Notes: generated from the letters alone by a model not told the origin. Positions 44,073-53,661 are shown, numbered from the stretch's first letter. The stretch: 64,000 bases of DNA from G942493375 sp942493375 (GCA_942493375.1 OW818698.1:7564001-7628000), one strand, 5' to 3'. Translations and numbers: made by a program.

Positions 44073-44828
44073 TTATAGAGCCAGTTTTTGAGCAATACCA
44101 ACCGCAGAGCTTACGTCACTTGATTTTGTACACAGAATTTCCGTTTCAGACGGCCTAAGCTCCCCGCCAAAATAAACCTGTGGTCGCAATAACGTCGATG
44201 TGTCACTCTTTGCGGAAAGCAACGCCATATGTACTTGATCAGTGCCAGTTCTCTCAACAACGTCTTTCAGATTAAAGGCATCAATTCCACCGCCTGGTAA
44301 AATCTGTATCCTGCCAGCAGCCTTTTCAATAAGTTGGCGCAGCATCTCCGCTCCGTTGTAACAAGAACACTCCTGGCCAGATGTTAATATTCTAGTTACA
44401 CCAATATCGACCAATTGTTCGAGTGCTCTGAAAGGATCCGGAACTACATCAAATGCCCTGTGAAAGACGGCTTGTTTATCTCCACAAAGTTTGACTAGTT
44501 TCTTTGTGCGATCGATGTCTATTTCGCCAGTCGGATGTAGAATGCCAAAAACAACTCCATCTGCATTGTTATCTACAGAATACTGCACATCCAACTGCAT
44601 TTGATTGAATTCTTCCGATGAATAGCAGAAGCCTCCAGCTCTCGGACGCACCATTGCCATAACTGGCATATTTACCAGTCTTTTTGCCTCAACCAAAGCA
44701 CCCAGGGAGGGTGTTAAGCCACCCAGCATCAATGCCGAGTTTAATTCTGCTCTATCTGCCCCACCCGCTTCAGCTGCAATCACATCCTCAACAGATCCGG
44801 CACATATCTCTATTAATAGTTTCTTCAA
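44073..44828 (-). CDS. cutC: CutC family protein
   Basis: 251 residues, TTG start at 44828 with GGAAAG six bases upstream. TIM-barrel signature IEICAGSVEDVIAAEAGGADRAELNS, then MVRPRAGGFCYSSEEF, VFHRAFDVV, and RILTSGQECSCYNG. CutC was named for copper tolerance in E. coli, but later work questions a direct copper role; the protein may act in another small-molecule pathway. Transcribed leftward, 18 bp after the large beta-helix gene, so cotranscription is likely. Confidence 0.93.
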   Translation of the reverse strand: MKKLLIEICAGSVEDVIAAEAGGADRAELNSALMLGGLTPSLGALVEAKRLVNMPVMAMVRPRAGGFCYSSEEFNQMQLDVQYSVDNNADGVVFGILHPTGEIDIDRTKKLVKLCGDKQAVFHRAFDVVPDPFRALEQLVDIGVTRILTSGQECSCYNGAEMLRQLIEKAAGRIQILPGGGIDAFNLKDVVERTGTDQVHMALLSAKSDTSTLLRPQVYFGGELRPSETEILCTKSSDVSSAVGIAQKLAL

Positions 44829-44846
44829 TACACTTTCCTTTCAGAA

Positions 44847-47273
44847 TCATTCAACAATCGGACAGGCCCAGACTCCAGCATCTCCATACTGGTCGTCTCC
44901 AGCATCCGTTGCTCGCAGCCTTATCTGCGTAGCTCCCGATATATCAATATCTACAAGCTTCGGAGTGTCTCCGTTTTTGATTACACCGGAATCATACACA
45001 AGGTTCCATTCGGTTACGGCACTACTTCGTGTATATATCTCAAAAGTCACACTGCCAACTGGAGGTCCAGTTATTATGGAATCAGGTTCAAGTCCGATAA
45101 GAGTCCGAAATCGTTTGTATTTCGATGAGCCCAGGTCATAGATTGCTTCAGCATCGTGCGTGTTAGGTTCTACATCTAGAGAACCCATCGCGTGCGTGAC
45201 CAGGCCCTTTCGATATCGTTTGTCTCCGAGTCTTATGCCATCAAACCATCCGTAAGCACTATCTACACGGACTGCTCCGTGGGCATGACTTGATATTTGT
45301 GATTTATCAGTCAGATATGCCCCACCCTTAGCTGGTTTAAGATCTGCGTAAGCAACTGACCTTGGCTTTGGTATACTTTTCTCTATTCCGATAGGCAATC
45401 CGGTCTTTTTGTTATACAGGCTATCGAATCCATTTGTTATATATGGGGTTTTCGTCAATTTGATGGCTGCTTCTGTGCGTTCTTTGACATTCGCAGGTTC
45501 TGTGCCCACAGCATACATATCGTTGTTTCGCCAGATATTTTCCCCTTTATTTATGCTGAGCAATCCGACCTGGTAGACAAGATTGTCTTCTAATAATGCA
45601 CCATCTACCTCATCGTCCATATATAACCCTATCCAGAGTCCGCCTGATCTTCTTGCAGTTTCGCATACTACATTCTTTCTGATAGTATTTCCAAGCCCGG
45701 GACACCACAGATAGATTCCGCCACCATCATCCAGTAAATTCATATAGCGCTGAACAACGTTCTCTGAAAACAAGTTATATCTGCAATGCAGGAATTTCTT
45801 TACGCTGGCACGAGTTAGGGGATCATCGCCTATCTCATTCCAACGGAATCCAGGGCCTTTTTCAGCTTTATACATATTAAAATAGACAATAGACATTCCC
45901 CCACCCGTTATACACACATAGGGCATGTCGTGAACATAGTTGCGGCTGACAATATTCAGTCCGGACTGACCAAGGGAAATGCCTGGAGAGTTCCATTGAC
46001 TTCTGCCACAATTAAATATTTCATTATTGACTATCACGTTATGGTGGCTGACATCTTTTGTTCCGGAGGGGTAACCATTTATAGATATTCCGCTGCTTCC
46101 GCACATCGAAATCACATTGCCGGAAAACACATTCCTTTGAGCGTAATTCTTAATATCTATAGCCTGTCCACCCAGACCGATAATGCGGCAATTCTCTATC
46201 CGGCATGCTTGAACATTAGACATCAAAACGCCATTTTTTGCTTGGGAAAGTGTCAACCCTCTAAATATCAGACCGCGAACCAGTCCTGAGGATTCATTGG
46301 AGCCAGTCACTGTAATCAGATCGCCAAGAGCAGGGGCTATTACTTCAGCTTTGCTCATATCAACACCTACTGGTGGCAGGATTGTTACGGTCTTTGCAAG
46401 AGTATTTACACACCATTCACCAGGTTCATCAATGGCATCAATTACATTTTCAACTCTAAACGGATCGTTTTTATTGATATGATACGCTGCCGGACTCTGT
46501 ATAATTGCATGCCTGCCAGATTCGTCTACTGATCTCAAAGGACGGACTGCATTCACCCATCTCCATGAAGCCAGGATATTGATTTCAACATCCGTAACAT
46601 TAGGCCAATTCTTTATAATCGAGTCTTCAGGATACCAGACATCAACCTTTTTAGCAGGATCGTGTCTATCATCGTGTAAGTAACCTTTCATGGTTAACGG
46701 CCATGTTCGCCAATCATCCGAATTCGGATATCTGGAGCGTATCTGCGGTTCACCATTCACAAAGAGTTCCCGGAAAGGCAGCACTGAGACCGGACCACCA
46801 CTTGCTGCTCCAATTTGTCCAGTCGTGTCAACACGTTTGATCTTTACGCCAAAGTCCGGTAATGGTGCTTCCCACCTGCCATTATTTACTGGTTTCCAGC
46901 CAGTGATTCTACGTCCTCCACCAATTGTGACCTGCTCGCCTGGATATGCAGTATAGATGACTGGATTAGCCTCTGAAGCTGTGTCACGCCAGTCAAACTC
47001 CAGAGTGCGATCGAGTAGGTACGTTCCTTTACGAAAATATACAATTGCACCAGACTTAAGCAAACCACCGTTCTTCAGTATACGCAGTTTGTCTCTTGCA
47101 GCTTCAGGAGTCCTTAATGGTCCGTTGCTACCAGATTTGTATGAAGGACTTTTGCCATTCCATGCATCATTCCCCTCTGTTGAGATGAATAATTTCACTG
47201 GAGATGCGAAAAGTGTTGAACTTAGTGAAGCAAACACAAGGATTAAGATAGTTGTTTTCCATATGTAAAGCAT
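44847..47273 (-). CDS. Secreted right-handed beta-helix protein with C-terminal NPCBM domain
   Basis: 808 residues from the ATG at 47273 with GGAGG six bases upstream. Residues 1-23 form a signal peptide (TTILILVFASLSSTLFAS). VKLFISTEGNDAWNG opens the domain common to extracellular beta-helix glycan lyases and hydrolases. Parallel beta-helix coils cover about residues 330-600, with clear Asn/Gly ladder positions (NVQACRIENCRIIGLGG, NVIVNNEIFNCG). The C-terminal ~140 residues are an NPCBM/NEW2-type carbohydrate-binding module (GWFDGIRLGDKRYRKGL to the end). Likely degrades or binds an extracellular polysaccharide; the catalytic class is unknown. Confidence 0.78.
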   Translation of the reverse strand: MLYIWKTTILILVFASLSSTLFASPVKLFISTEGNDAWNGKSPSYKSGSNGPLRTPEAARDKLRILKNGGLLKSGAIVYFRKGTYLLDRTLEFDWRDTASEANPVIYTAYPGEQVTIGGGRRITGWKPVNNGRWEAPLPDFGVKIKRVDTTGQIGAASGGPVSVLPFRELFVNGEPQIRSRYPNSDDWRTWPLTMKGYLHDDRHDPAKKVDVWYPEDSIIKNWPNVTDVEINILASWRWVNAVRPLRSVDESGRHAIIQSPAAYHINKNDPFRVENVIDAIDEPGEWCVNTLAKTVTILPPVGVDMSKAEVIAPALGDLITVTGSNESSGLVRGLIFRGLTLSQAKNGVLMSNVQACRIENCRIIGLGGQAIDIKNYAQRNVFSGNVISMCGSSGISINGYPSGTKDVSHHNVIVNNEIFNCGRSQWNSPGISLGQSGLNIVSRNYVHDMPYVCITGGGMSIVYFNMYKAEKGPGFRWNEIGDDPLTRASVKKFLHCRYNLFSENVVQRYMNLLDDGGGIYLWCPGLGNTIRKNVVCETARRSGGLWIGLYMDDEVDGALLEDNLVYQVGLLSINKGENIWRNNDMYAVGTEPANVKERTEAAIKLTKTPYITNGFDSLYNKKTGLPIGIEKSIPKPRSVAYADLKPAKGGAYLTDKSQISSHAHGAVRVDSAYGWFDGIRLGDKRYRKGLVTHAMGSLDVEPNTHDAEAIYDLGSSKYKRFRTLIGLEPDSIITGPPVGSVTFEIYTRSSAVTEWNLVYDSGVIKNGDTPKLVDIDISGATQIRLRATDAGDDQYGDAGVWACPIVE

Positions 47274-47428
47274 ACTGATCCTCCACATACCGCGATTTTA
47301 GTCATTGTTGCACATGCTGTTTCCTTTAGTCAACACTTTGTTGATCAGAAGGATATTTTACTTTGAATCACTAATCAGTTATTTGTCACTTCGAGGATTA
47401 TTCCCCCATATGGAGGCTAACAATAGCT

Positions 47429-48490
47429 ATGACTGACCTTGAACTATTTAATTCGACCATGAAACACCAGCACACAGGTAAATTCCTATATAAAGCTGAT
47501 TATATCGGCAGTATGCTGACTAAAATGCAGATAGCTACCGGCCTTGCCGATTCATTACAAATTTCAGAGCGATATGGAGCTTTTTGTCCGGTCGGAGTTG
47601 GTCTCACACCTCCGACAAACATTCAACAACCGGATTTTTCCTGCTATTTTGCAGACGTTGAAATACCTGACAATGCATTTATAAGCGGGTTAGGTGTGCT
47701 TGAGATCCCGGGAAGTGTGTTCCACTTTACCCGCTACATAAGCCCACTCCGAAATGCTACAACCTTGAAAGAAATCCAGGACTTTCCATTTGGGACTACT
47801 GATGGCTGGTCAGAAGACGGTATGGCCGAGACCGTTGCAAAGGCACACTCAGAAAGCAAGGTGGCTACATCCTGGGTCGGACACATGTATGAGGAAGCCT
47901 GGCAGATACGGGGATACGAAGAATTCCTCATGGATATGCTGGCTTGTCCTGAGATACCGGAGTATATCCTGGACGTAAAAATGAACAGGAACATCCTTAA
48001 TGCAGAAGCTGCAGCTAGAGCCGGTGTCGATTTCATTACGACGGGTGATGATGTTGCCAACCAGCGTGCATTAATGTTCAGCAAAGATCAGTGGAAACAC
48101 TTTCTGAAGTCCCGCTGGGCGAAAGTCTACGAAAGAGCTCGCAGTATTAAACCGGACATCCAGATATGGTACCACAGTGATGGTGACATAACCGAAATCA
48201 TCCCGGATCTAATAGAAATCGGCGTAACTATTCTAAACCCGGTGCAACCTGAGTGTATGGACCTCGCCAAACTTAAACGTGAATATGGCAAAGACCTGGT
48301 GTTTGATGGCACCATTGGCACACAGACTACCATGCCATTTGGTTCACCCGATGATGTAAGCAACAGAGTTCGGGAAGCTAAAAAAGAATATGGATACGAT
48401 GGTGCCTTGATCATTTCACCAACCCATGTCCTCGAACCAGAAGTACCGGTAGAGAATGTCCTGGCTTTCTTTGAAACGTGTGCTGAGTAG
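47429..48490 (+). CDS. UroD/MtaA-like family protein, first of three
   Basis: 353 residues. TIM-barrel of the uroporphyrinogen decarboxylase superfamily, with GVDFITTGDDVANQRALMFS and YHSDGDITEIIPDLIEIGVTILNPVQPE. The His of the barrel motif is followed by S-D-G rather than x-C-G, so the zinc cysteine of MtaA-type methyltransferases is absent here. No heme-pathway context. GGAGG lies a little far (12 bases) from the ATG. Six bases separate it from the next UroD-like gene, so the trio is an operon; a substrate-specific methyl- or carboxyl-transfer role is possible. Confidence 0.8.
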   Translation: MTDLELFNSTMKHQHTGKFLYKADYIGSMLTKMQIATGLADSLQISERYGAFCPVGVGLTPPTNIQQPDFSCYFADVEIPDNAFISGLGVLEIPGSVFHFTRYISPLRNATTLKEIQDFPFGTTDGWSEDGMAETVAKAHSESKVATSWVGHMYEEAWQIRGYEEFLMDMLACPEIPEYILDVKMNRNILNAEAAARAGVDFITTGDDVANQRALMFSKDQWKHFLKSRWAKVYERARSIKPDIQIWYHSDGDITEIIPDLIEIGVTILNPVQPECMDLAKLKREYGKDLVFDGTIGTQTTMPFGSPDDVSNRVREAKKEYGYDGALIISPTHVLEPEVPVENVLAFFETCAE

Positions 48491-48496
48491 ATAAAT

Positions 48497-49510
48497 ATGA
48501 GAGAACAAATGACAAGTCGAGATAGGGTAAAAGCAGCAATACATTTCAAAAATCCTGACCGTATGCCTCATTTTCTGCCGGATGGTAAAGAGAATGACAT
48601 TTTGTGGCTGTGGCAAGGTGGTCCATCAGACATTCAGGATTGGCACGATGAAGATGGACATATGTTGCGCACTGATTGCTGGGGTGTTGTCTGGGAAACA
48701 AAAGGCGGAGGCAGCTACGGTGAGGCTATTTCATGGCCGTTAGCTGATATTGCCACCCATACCAACTACGCCTTTCCTGATCAAAACAACCCAGTCTACT
48801 TTGAAACAACAGTTAGTCAGATAATCGAAAACAATCGCAGTGACAATCCAAAATACTGCCTGGGAGTGATGCCTTTCAATTCATTGAATGAAGGAACTCA
48901 CAATGTGATGGGTTTGGAAAATATGTTTGCTGCATATTATGAATGTCCCGATGATCTTAAAGCATTCCTTGAGCGGTTGGCAGATAAGCAAAAGGAGTCA
49001 ATAAAGATACTTGCAGATGCTGGTTGTGATGGTGTAATGGGATATGATGACTGGGGTCTGCAAGATAGACAGATGGTAAGCACCAGCCTGATCGAGGAGT
49101 TCTTTATACCTCTATATAAGGCTAACTGGTCCTATGCGCACGAGCTTGGGTTGGATGTATGGATGCATTCCTGCGGCTATACCGTCGGCTTGCATTCACT
49201 GTTTGCAGATACAGGTCTTGATGTCATTCAGATGGACCAACAGGAGAATATGGGGCTGGAGACCATCGACGCTGCTGCCGGAGGTAAACTGGCATACTGG
49301 TGCCCGGTTGATGTGCAGAAAACAATGGTAGAGGGCACTATAGGCGACATTGACGTATATGTGAAGCGAATGATAGAGACCCTCGGTGGGCATAAAGGTG
49401 GATTGGTAAGTATGGCATACAGCAGTCCTGATGCGGTTGGTCATATGCCCGAAAAGATTGCCGCAATGTGTGAAGCCTTCCGCAAATATGAAAGACTGGG
49501 TCTGGAGTAA
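48497..49510 (+). CDS. UroD/MtaA-like family protein, second of three (HxCG present)
   Basis: 337 residues (an in-frame ATG at 48509 gives MTSRDRVKAAIHFKNPDRMP, nearer the usual family start). The barrel motif is VWMHSCGYTVGLHSLFADTGLDVIQMDQQENMG, with the His-x-Cys-Gly that in MtaA/MtbA-type enzymes binds zinc for methyl transfer. Also DGVMGYDDWGLQD and a C-terminal MAYSSPDAVGHMPEKIAAM. The active site is therefore closer to the zinc methyltransferase subgroup than to genuine uroporphyrinogen decarboxylase. Confidence 0.82.
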   Translation: MREQMTSRDRVKAAIHFKNPDRMPHFLPDGKENDILWLWQGGPSDIQDWHDEDGHMLRTDCWGVVWETKGGGSYGEAISWPLADIATHTNYAFPDQNNPVYFETTVSQIIENNRSDNPKYCLGVMPFNSLNEGTHNVMGLENMFAAYYECPDDLKAFLERLADKQKESIKILADAGCDGVMGYDDWGLQDRQMVSTSLIEEFFIPLYKANWSYAHELGLDVWMHSCGYTVGLHSLFADTGLDVIQMDQQENMGLETIDAAAGGKLAYWCPVDVQKTMVEGTIGDIDVYVKRMIETLGGHKGGLVSMAYSSPDAVGHMPEKIAAMCEAFRKYERLGLE

Positions 49511-49513
49511 GCA

Positions 49514-50611
49514 ATGAATACTAAAGTCGAGATTGCCCCATATCTTGATAAACTTGAGCAGGTAATCGACCCGGAGCACATCAAGCGTACATCAGAACTG
49601 CAAAGACGCACATTTACGTTCGAATCGATTGATCATATACCTACACACATCAACTATCCAATCAGTCCTGATGAATGGCCTGTATATACACACCAGGAGA
49701 TCTTTGACGATCCAGGCAAGATGCTGCTTAATGAACTTGCAGGTGTTTACGCCGGCGCTAAACTCCAAGACGACAGGCTATACGGTATACGCGCTAACTA
49801 TGGAACAGGAATAGTTTCATCTCTATTCGGCTGTGATACAAGGACGTTTGATGATACACTCCCCATAGGTCTGCATCTATCTGAAGATAAACTGGAAGCT
49901 ATTCTGGAAGCAGGAGTCCCTAATGTCCATAGAGGATTATGTGGGAGAGCTCTGCAAACAGTTGCTTTTTATCGCGACGCACTCAAACAATATCCAAAGC
50001 TTTCTAAACACATCGGATCACAGATACTTGATATCCAAGGGCCTTTCGACAATGCAACGATTATCTGGGGGTCAGAACTCTACTTGGCAGTGCTGGATGA
50101 ACCTGATAAAGTGGACCGACTTCTCGATATAGTTACGCAAACCATAAAATTGCTTGTCACAGAACACCGCAAAATCGATGGCATGAGTTTGACTGAACAC
50201 ACTGGTGACTGGAACTGGCTGGGAGGTCTATGTGTCCGGAATGACTCCTCAATCAACCTGAGTGGCAACCAGTATAAAGAACTTGTAAAACCGTATGACA
50301 GTTCATTACTGTCCTGGATAGGTGGTTGGATACATTTCTGCGGTAAAGCACATCAGTGGTGGGAGGACCTGCTCGATATTCCAGGATTAAAAGGTATCAA
50401 CCCGTACCAGGGTGAATTCTATAAGCTTCCTGAAATGTATGAAAAGTGTAAAGAGGCAAGAGTTGCTATTGTCCAGTGGACAGTACCGCTGGATGCTGAA
50501 TCAAAAGAATTGATCCGCACAGGTATGTCGAGGATTGCATATGCGTCGGATTACGAATCAGCAATACGAATGAAAGAGTATCTATATAAAACAGGACATG
50601 TGGATATCTGA
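49514..50611 (+). CDS. UroD/MtaA-like family protein, third of three (HxCG present)
   Basis: 365 residues. GGAG six bases before the ATG, overlapping the end of the previous gene (three-base gap). The motif IHFCGKAHQWWEDLLDIPGLKGINPYQ carries the His-x-Cys-Gly pattern; the barrel has SQILDIQGPFDNATII and HTGDWNWLGG. No methyltransferase corrinoid protein is encoded nearby, so a partner would have to be elsewhere. With the previous two it forms a compact three-gene operon that ends here. Confidence 0.8.
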   Translation: MNTKVEIAPYLDKLEQVIDPEHIKRTSELQRRTFTFESIDHIPTHINYPISPDEWPVYTHQEIFDDPGKMLLNELAGVYAGAKLQDDRLYGIRANYGTGIVSSLFGCDTRTFDDTLPIGLHLSEDKLEAILEAGVPNVHRGLCGRALQTVAFYRDALKQYPKLSKHIGSQILDIQGPFDNATIIWGSELYLAVLDEPDKVDRLLDIVTQTIKLLVTEHRKIDGMSLTEHTGDWNWLGGLCVRNDSSINLSGNQYKELVKPYDSSLLSWIGGWIHFCGKAHQWWEDLLDIPGLKGINPYQGEFYKLPEMYEKCKEARVAIVQWTVPLDAESKELIRTGMSRIAYASDYESAIRMKEYLYKTGHVDI

Positions 50612-50741
50612 ATAGAGGATCGTACACGAGAATGCAGCGAGAAATCTTTCAAAAATTTCCTGCTGCATTCAATTTGGCGACACCAGAGTGGTTTTTAAAA
50701 AGACAGCAAGGCTTGTGTGGGGTCGCAGCACACCGTCTAAA

Positions 50742-50852
50742 CTAGGCCTTGAGCGTAGAACCGCCGGATTTCTTCTCATTCTTCTCTCGACGCTTCTCCT
50801 TTATGTCCTTTTTTGGTGCCTTGTCTTCTTTTTTAGGGGATTTATCTCCCAT
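50742..50852 (-). CDS. Small lysine-rich protein (MGDKSPK type)
   Basis: 36 residues, overlooked by length filters. ATG at 50852 with GGAAGG and GGACGG upstream; stop TAG at 50742. Begins MGDKSPKKEDKAPKKD and ends GGSTLKA, 13 lysines in total, no hydrophobic segment. Small proteins starting MGDKSPK or MGSKSPK are found in many bacteria without a known role. Intrinsically disordered, highly basic; nucleic-acid or polyphosphate binding would fit. It stands alone between the UroD-like operon and the kinase gene, in a 446-bp gap. Confidence 0.65.
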   Translation of the reverse strand: MGDKSPKKEDKAPKKDIKEKRREKNEKKSGGSTLKA

Positions 50853-50996
50853 ATTGATACCGTCCTTCCGATGATTCTATAAAACCATCATACTATTCCA
50901 TATATACTATGCCCCTTATGCCCAAGAGTCAAGCAAAAACATACGAATATGAGAGTATTCAGTATTCATAACTCATATATCATCCTTTACTTTCCC

Positions 50997-51025
50997 TTTA
51001 CAATCCAACTTGAGATGAATATAAT
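50997..51025 (+). promoter_or_regulatory. Promoter of the histidine kinase/NtrC operon
   Basis: TTTACA (50997-51002), 17-bp spacer, TATAAT (51020-51025), 33 bp before the GTG start. Confidence 0.6.
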
Positions 51026-51057
51026 GCTAATGGTAATGTTGTTTTGCAGGAGGCGGT

Positions 51058-52161
51058 GTGGACGAAGTCAACTCGGTTGAAACCGTACGCTCAATGGGTT
51101 CTCCCGGTCGTGGAGTGCTGTTCCTGGATGAGACTGGTGTGGTTCGCAATGCCAACCACCGGGCTGTCGAAGTATTCGGTGTACCGGTATCGCAGCTGAT
51201 TGGATGCGAACTGCCTTCAGCGATAAAACACCGCATCACAAACAGAGATTCAGTCATCGAAGAAGTTCTGGAAGGGTCTCTCGTCGCCGGTATCACATAT
51301 CACAGATATTCTACCCCGATTTATGACCACGACGGGTTCTACTGCGGACGTATAGAGATATACAGCGACATCACTGTCCGTCGAGAACTGGAAACAGAGA
51401 TATTTGAACGCAATCACCAGCTTTCCGCTCTAAACAGGCAGCTCGAAGAAGCACAGGAACAGCTTATTCAGTCAGAACGATTGCGAACACTCGGAGAGAT
51501 GGCTGCAGGGGTAGCTCACGACATAAACAATGTACTCGGCATAATCCTGGGCAACGCACAGATGGGCCTGCGCAAGACCGATCCCAATGATCCAGTGTAT
51601 GTTTGCCTGAAAGGCATTGAACTGGCCGCCAGGGACGCTGCAAACACCGTACACAGGCTCAGAGAAATAGGCAGACCGGTAGATACTTCAACATATACAA
51701 GCATCGATATGAACGACATTGTAAGGGATGTAGTCGGAGCAGCCTTTCCAGCTATGCAGGCAGCCCAATTGCAATCAGAAACATCGATCAATGTTGATAC
51801 TCACCTTGCCGATTCCTGTATTGTTCTTGGGAATGCAACTGAATTACGTGAAGCGCTTACGAATCTGTTTCTTAATGCCGTCCAATCAATCGATGACAAT
51901 GGACGGATCGATATTATTACGGAATGTGATGACAAATATGTCTTCATGAAAGTCACTGATACAGGTGCTGGTATGGATGAAGAGACTCAGCGTAGACTGT
52001 TTGATCCATTCTACACCACTCGAGGCGCAGACGGCACAGGATTGGGTATGAGTATGGTTGATGCCATAAGTCTTAGGCACAGAGGAAAAGTGTTGGTGAA
52101 ATCTAATCTTGGCCAGGGAACTACAGTGACTATTAGACTCCCGAGATACGGGGGAAGTTAA
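51058..52161 (+). CDS. PAS-domain sensor histidine kinase, soluble
   Basis: 367 residues, GTG start, AGGAGG just upstream. No membrane segment. Residues about 15-105 are a PAS domain (GRGVLFLDETGVVRNANHRAVEVFG), then a coiled linker (LSALNRQLEEAQEQLIQSE), H-box GVAHDINN with phospho-acceptor H154, N-box LFLNAVQSI, and the ATP-lid DTGAGM and GTGLGMSMV. NtrB-like layout. It phosphorylates the sigma-54 regulator encoded seven bases downstream. The signal could be small-molecule, gas or redox sensing; no cofactor residue is evident. Confidence 0.93.
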   Translation: MDEVNSVETVRSMGSPGRGVLFLDETGVVRNANHRAVEVFGVPVSQLIGCELPSAIKHRITNRDSVIEEVLEGSLVAGITYHRYSTPIYDHDGFYCGRIEIYSDITVRRELETEIFERNHQLSALNRQLEEAQEQLIQSERLRTLGEMAAGVAHDINNVLGIILGNAQMGLRKTDPNDPVYVCLKGIELAARDAANTVHRLREIGRPVDTSTYTSIDMNDIVRDVVGAAFPAMQAAQLQSETSINVDTHLADSCIVLGNATELREALTNLFLNAVQSIDDNGRIDIITECDDKYVFMKVTDTGAGMDEETQRRLFDPFYTTRGADGTGLGMSMVDAISLRHRGKVLVKSNLGQGTTVTIRLPRYGGS

Positions 52162-52168
52162 GGTATTT

Positions 52169-53569
52169 ATGTCCGAATCTAAATCTATACTAATAATCGA
52201 TGATGAAGCTGGATTGCGGGATCTGATGACCAGGCTCTTTCAGGACGCAGGATATTTGACCGCGTCTGCCCCGGATGGCGCTACCGGACTTCGAATGGCT
52301 CGTGAAGGCAGCTACGATCTTGTTGTTCTAGACATGAGCCTCCCGAAAATGAGTGGACTTGAGGTTTTGGCCGGCATCAAAGAAGACATTCCTGATCTTG
52401 CTGTAATTATGGTGACTGCTTATGGCAGCACTCAGACTGCGATCGAAGCGCTAAGACTCGGTGCATACGATTTCATCGCAAAACCATTTGATCTCGATGA
52501 ACTCCAGTTGACTGCAGAAAGAGCCCTTGAACAACGTCGCGTTATAGATGAGAACCGCTTTCTCCGCGAAGAACTGAAACACAAATATGGCTTCGACAAT
52601 ATTATCGGAGCAACTCCTGAGGTTCAAAAAGCCTACGTTCTAGCTGCACAGGTAGCTAACACAAATGCGACTGTGTTGATTATGGGTGAAACCGGGACCG
52701 GCAAAGAATACCTGGCACGGACGATCCATTATCAAAGCCCTCGGGCATCCGGCCCTTTTATTAAGGTTAACTGTGCGGCACTGCCGGAGAGCCTTCTGGA
52801 AAGCGAATTGTTCGGTCACGAAAAAGGTGCATTCACTCACGCTGTAGCAAGGCATATAGGACGATTCGAATCGGCACATAGAGGTACGATTTTCCTCGAT
52901 GAGATTGGCGAGGTGCCATTGACGGTTCAGACCAAGCTTCTTAGAGTGCTTCAGGAGAAGCAGTTCGAAAGAGTCGGTGGCAGTGAAACACTCAATATCG
53001 ATGTCAGAGTCATCGCAGCAACTAACAAAGATCTCCAAAAAGCGATGAAGGAAAAAGAGTTCCGTGAGGACCTGTTCTACCGATTGAACGTGATGGCTCT
53101 TAATTTACCTCCATTAAGGCATAGAAAAGAAGATCTTGACCTGTTTGCAAATCATTTCCTCAATTTCTTTGCACATGAAATGGGACGTAAAGCCAATAGA
53201 TTCGCCGATGATGCCCTGGACGCTCTATATTCACATGACTGGCCTGGAAATATAAGAGAACTACAGAATGCTATCGAAAGATCAGTCATACTGTGCAATG
53301 GAGAGATAATTCGCAGAGAGCACCTTATGTTATCACCCAGTCAAACTCCACCTGTATCAGTTGCTTCTGCTGCAATGGATACATCCGGATTAGCTGCCAA
53401 TGCTCCACTCAGAGATCTTGAAAACTGGCACATACGCAGAGTGCTGGAAGCGTCAGCGTGGAATCAATCAGCGGCATCAGTAGTTCTGGGTATAGACCGC
53501 AAGACCCTGAGAAACAAGATCAGAGAGTTCCACATAGAAAAGCCTGAGCCCCAAAACCCAGGCTTTTGA
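52169..53569 (+). CDS. NtrC-family sigma-54 response regulator with GAFTHA loop
   Basis: 466 residues. Receiver with D55 (VVLDMSLPKMSG), AAA+ domain with Walker A GETGTGKEYLA and Walker B FLDEIGEVPL, and a Fis-type helix-turn-helix at the end (NQSAASVVLGIDRKTLRNKI). The loop that contacts sigma-54 reads GAFTHA (residues 220-225) rather than the near-invariant GAFTGA; the DNA codon is CAC. Otherwise intact, with the arginine finger region (REDLFYRLNVMAL) kept. Co-transcribed with the upstream kinase. Its target promoters are unknown; a -24/-12 search of the genome would be needed. Confidence 0.93.
   Translation: MSESKSILIIDDEAGLRDLMTRLFQDAGYLTASAPDGATGLRMAREGSYDLVVLDMSLPKMSGLEVLAGIKEDIPDLAVIMVTAYGSTQTAIEALRLGAYDFIAKPFDLDELQLTAERALEQRRVIDENRFLREELKHKYGFDNIIGATPEVQKAYVLAAQVANTNATVLIMGETGTGKEYLARTIHYQSPRASGPFIKVNCAALPESLLESELFGHEKGAFTHAVARHIGRFESAHRGTIFLDEIGEVPLTVQTKLLRVLQEKQFERVGGSETLNIDVRVIAATNKDLQKAMKEKEFREDLFYRLNVMALNLPPLRHRKEDLDLFANHFLNFFAHEMGRKANRFADDALDALYSHDWPGNIRELQNAIERSVILCNGEIIRREHLMLSPSQTPPVSVASAAMDTSGLAANAPLRDLENWHIRRVLEASAWNQSAASVVLGIDRKTLRNKIREFHIEKPEPQNPGF
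53538..53567 (+). terminator. Terminator overlapping the NtrC-type gene end
   Basis: AAAAGCCTG (53538-53546) / CAGGCTTTT (53559-53567). The second arm runs into the stop codon TGA at 53567-53569, so hairpin and coding sequence share bases. Tail after it is GAAACTCTTTC. Confidence 0.6.
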
Positions 53570-53629
53570 AACTCTTTCAAAATGCAATTGAATATCTAAA
53601 AGCGCTACAAGTGTGATACTCTCCCCTAC

Positions 53630-53661
53630 CCGTTCGCCCTTCAACAAGCTCAGACGAACGG
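53630..53661. repeat. Short palindrome of the CCGTTCG...CGAACGG type
   Basis: CCGTTCG / CGAACGG with the centre CCCTTCAACAAGCTCAGA. Similar short palindromes are scattered in many bacterial genomes; one copy seen here. Confidence 0.6.
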
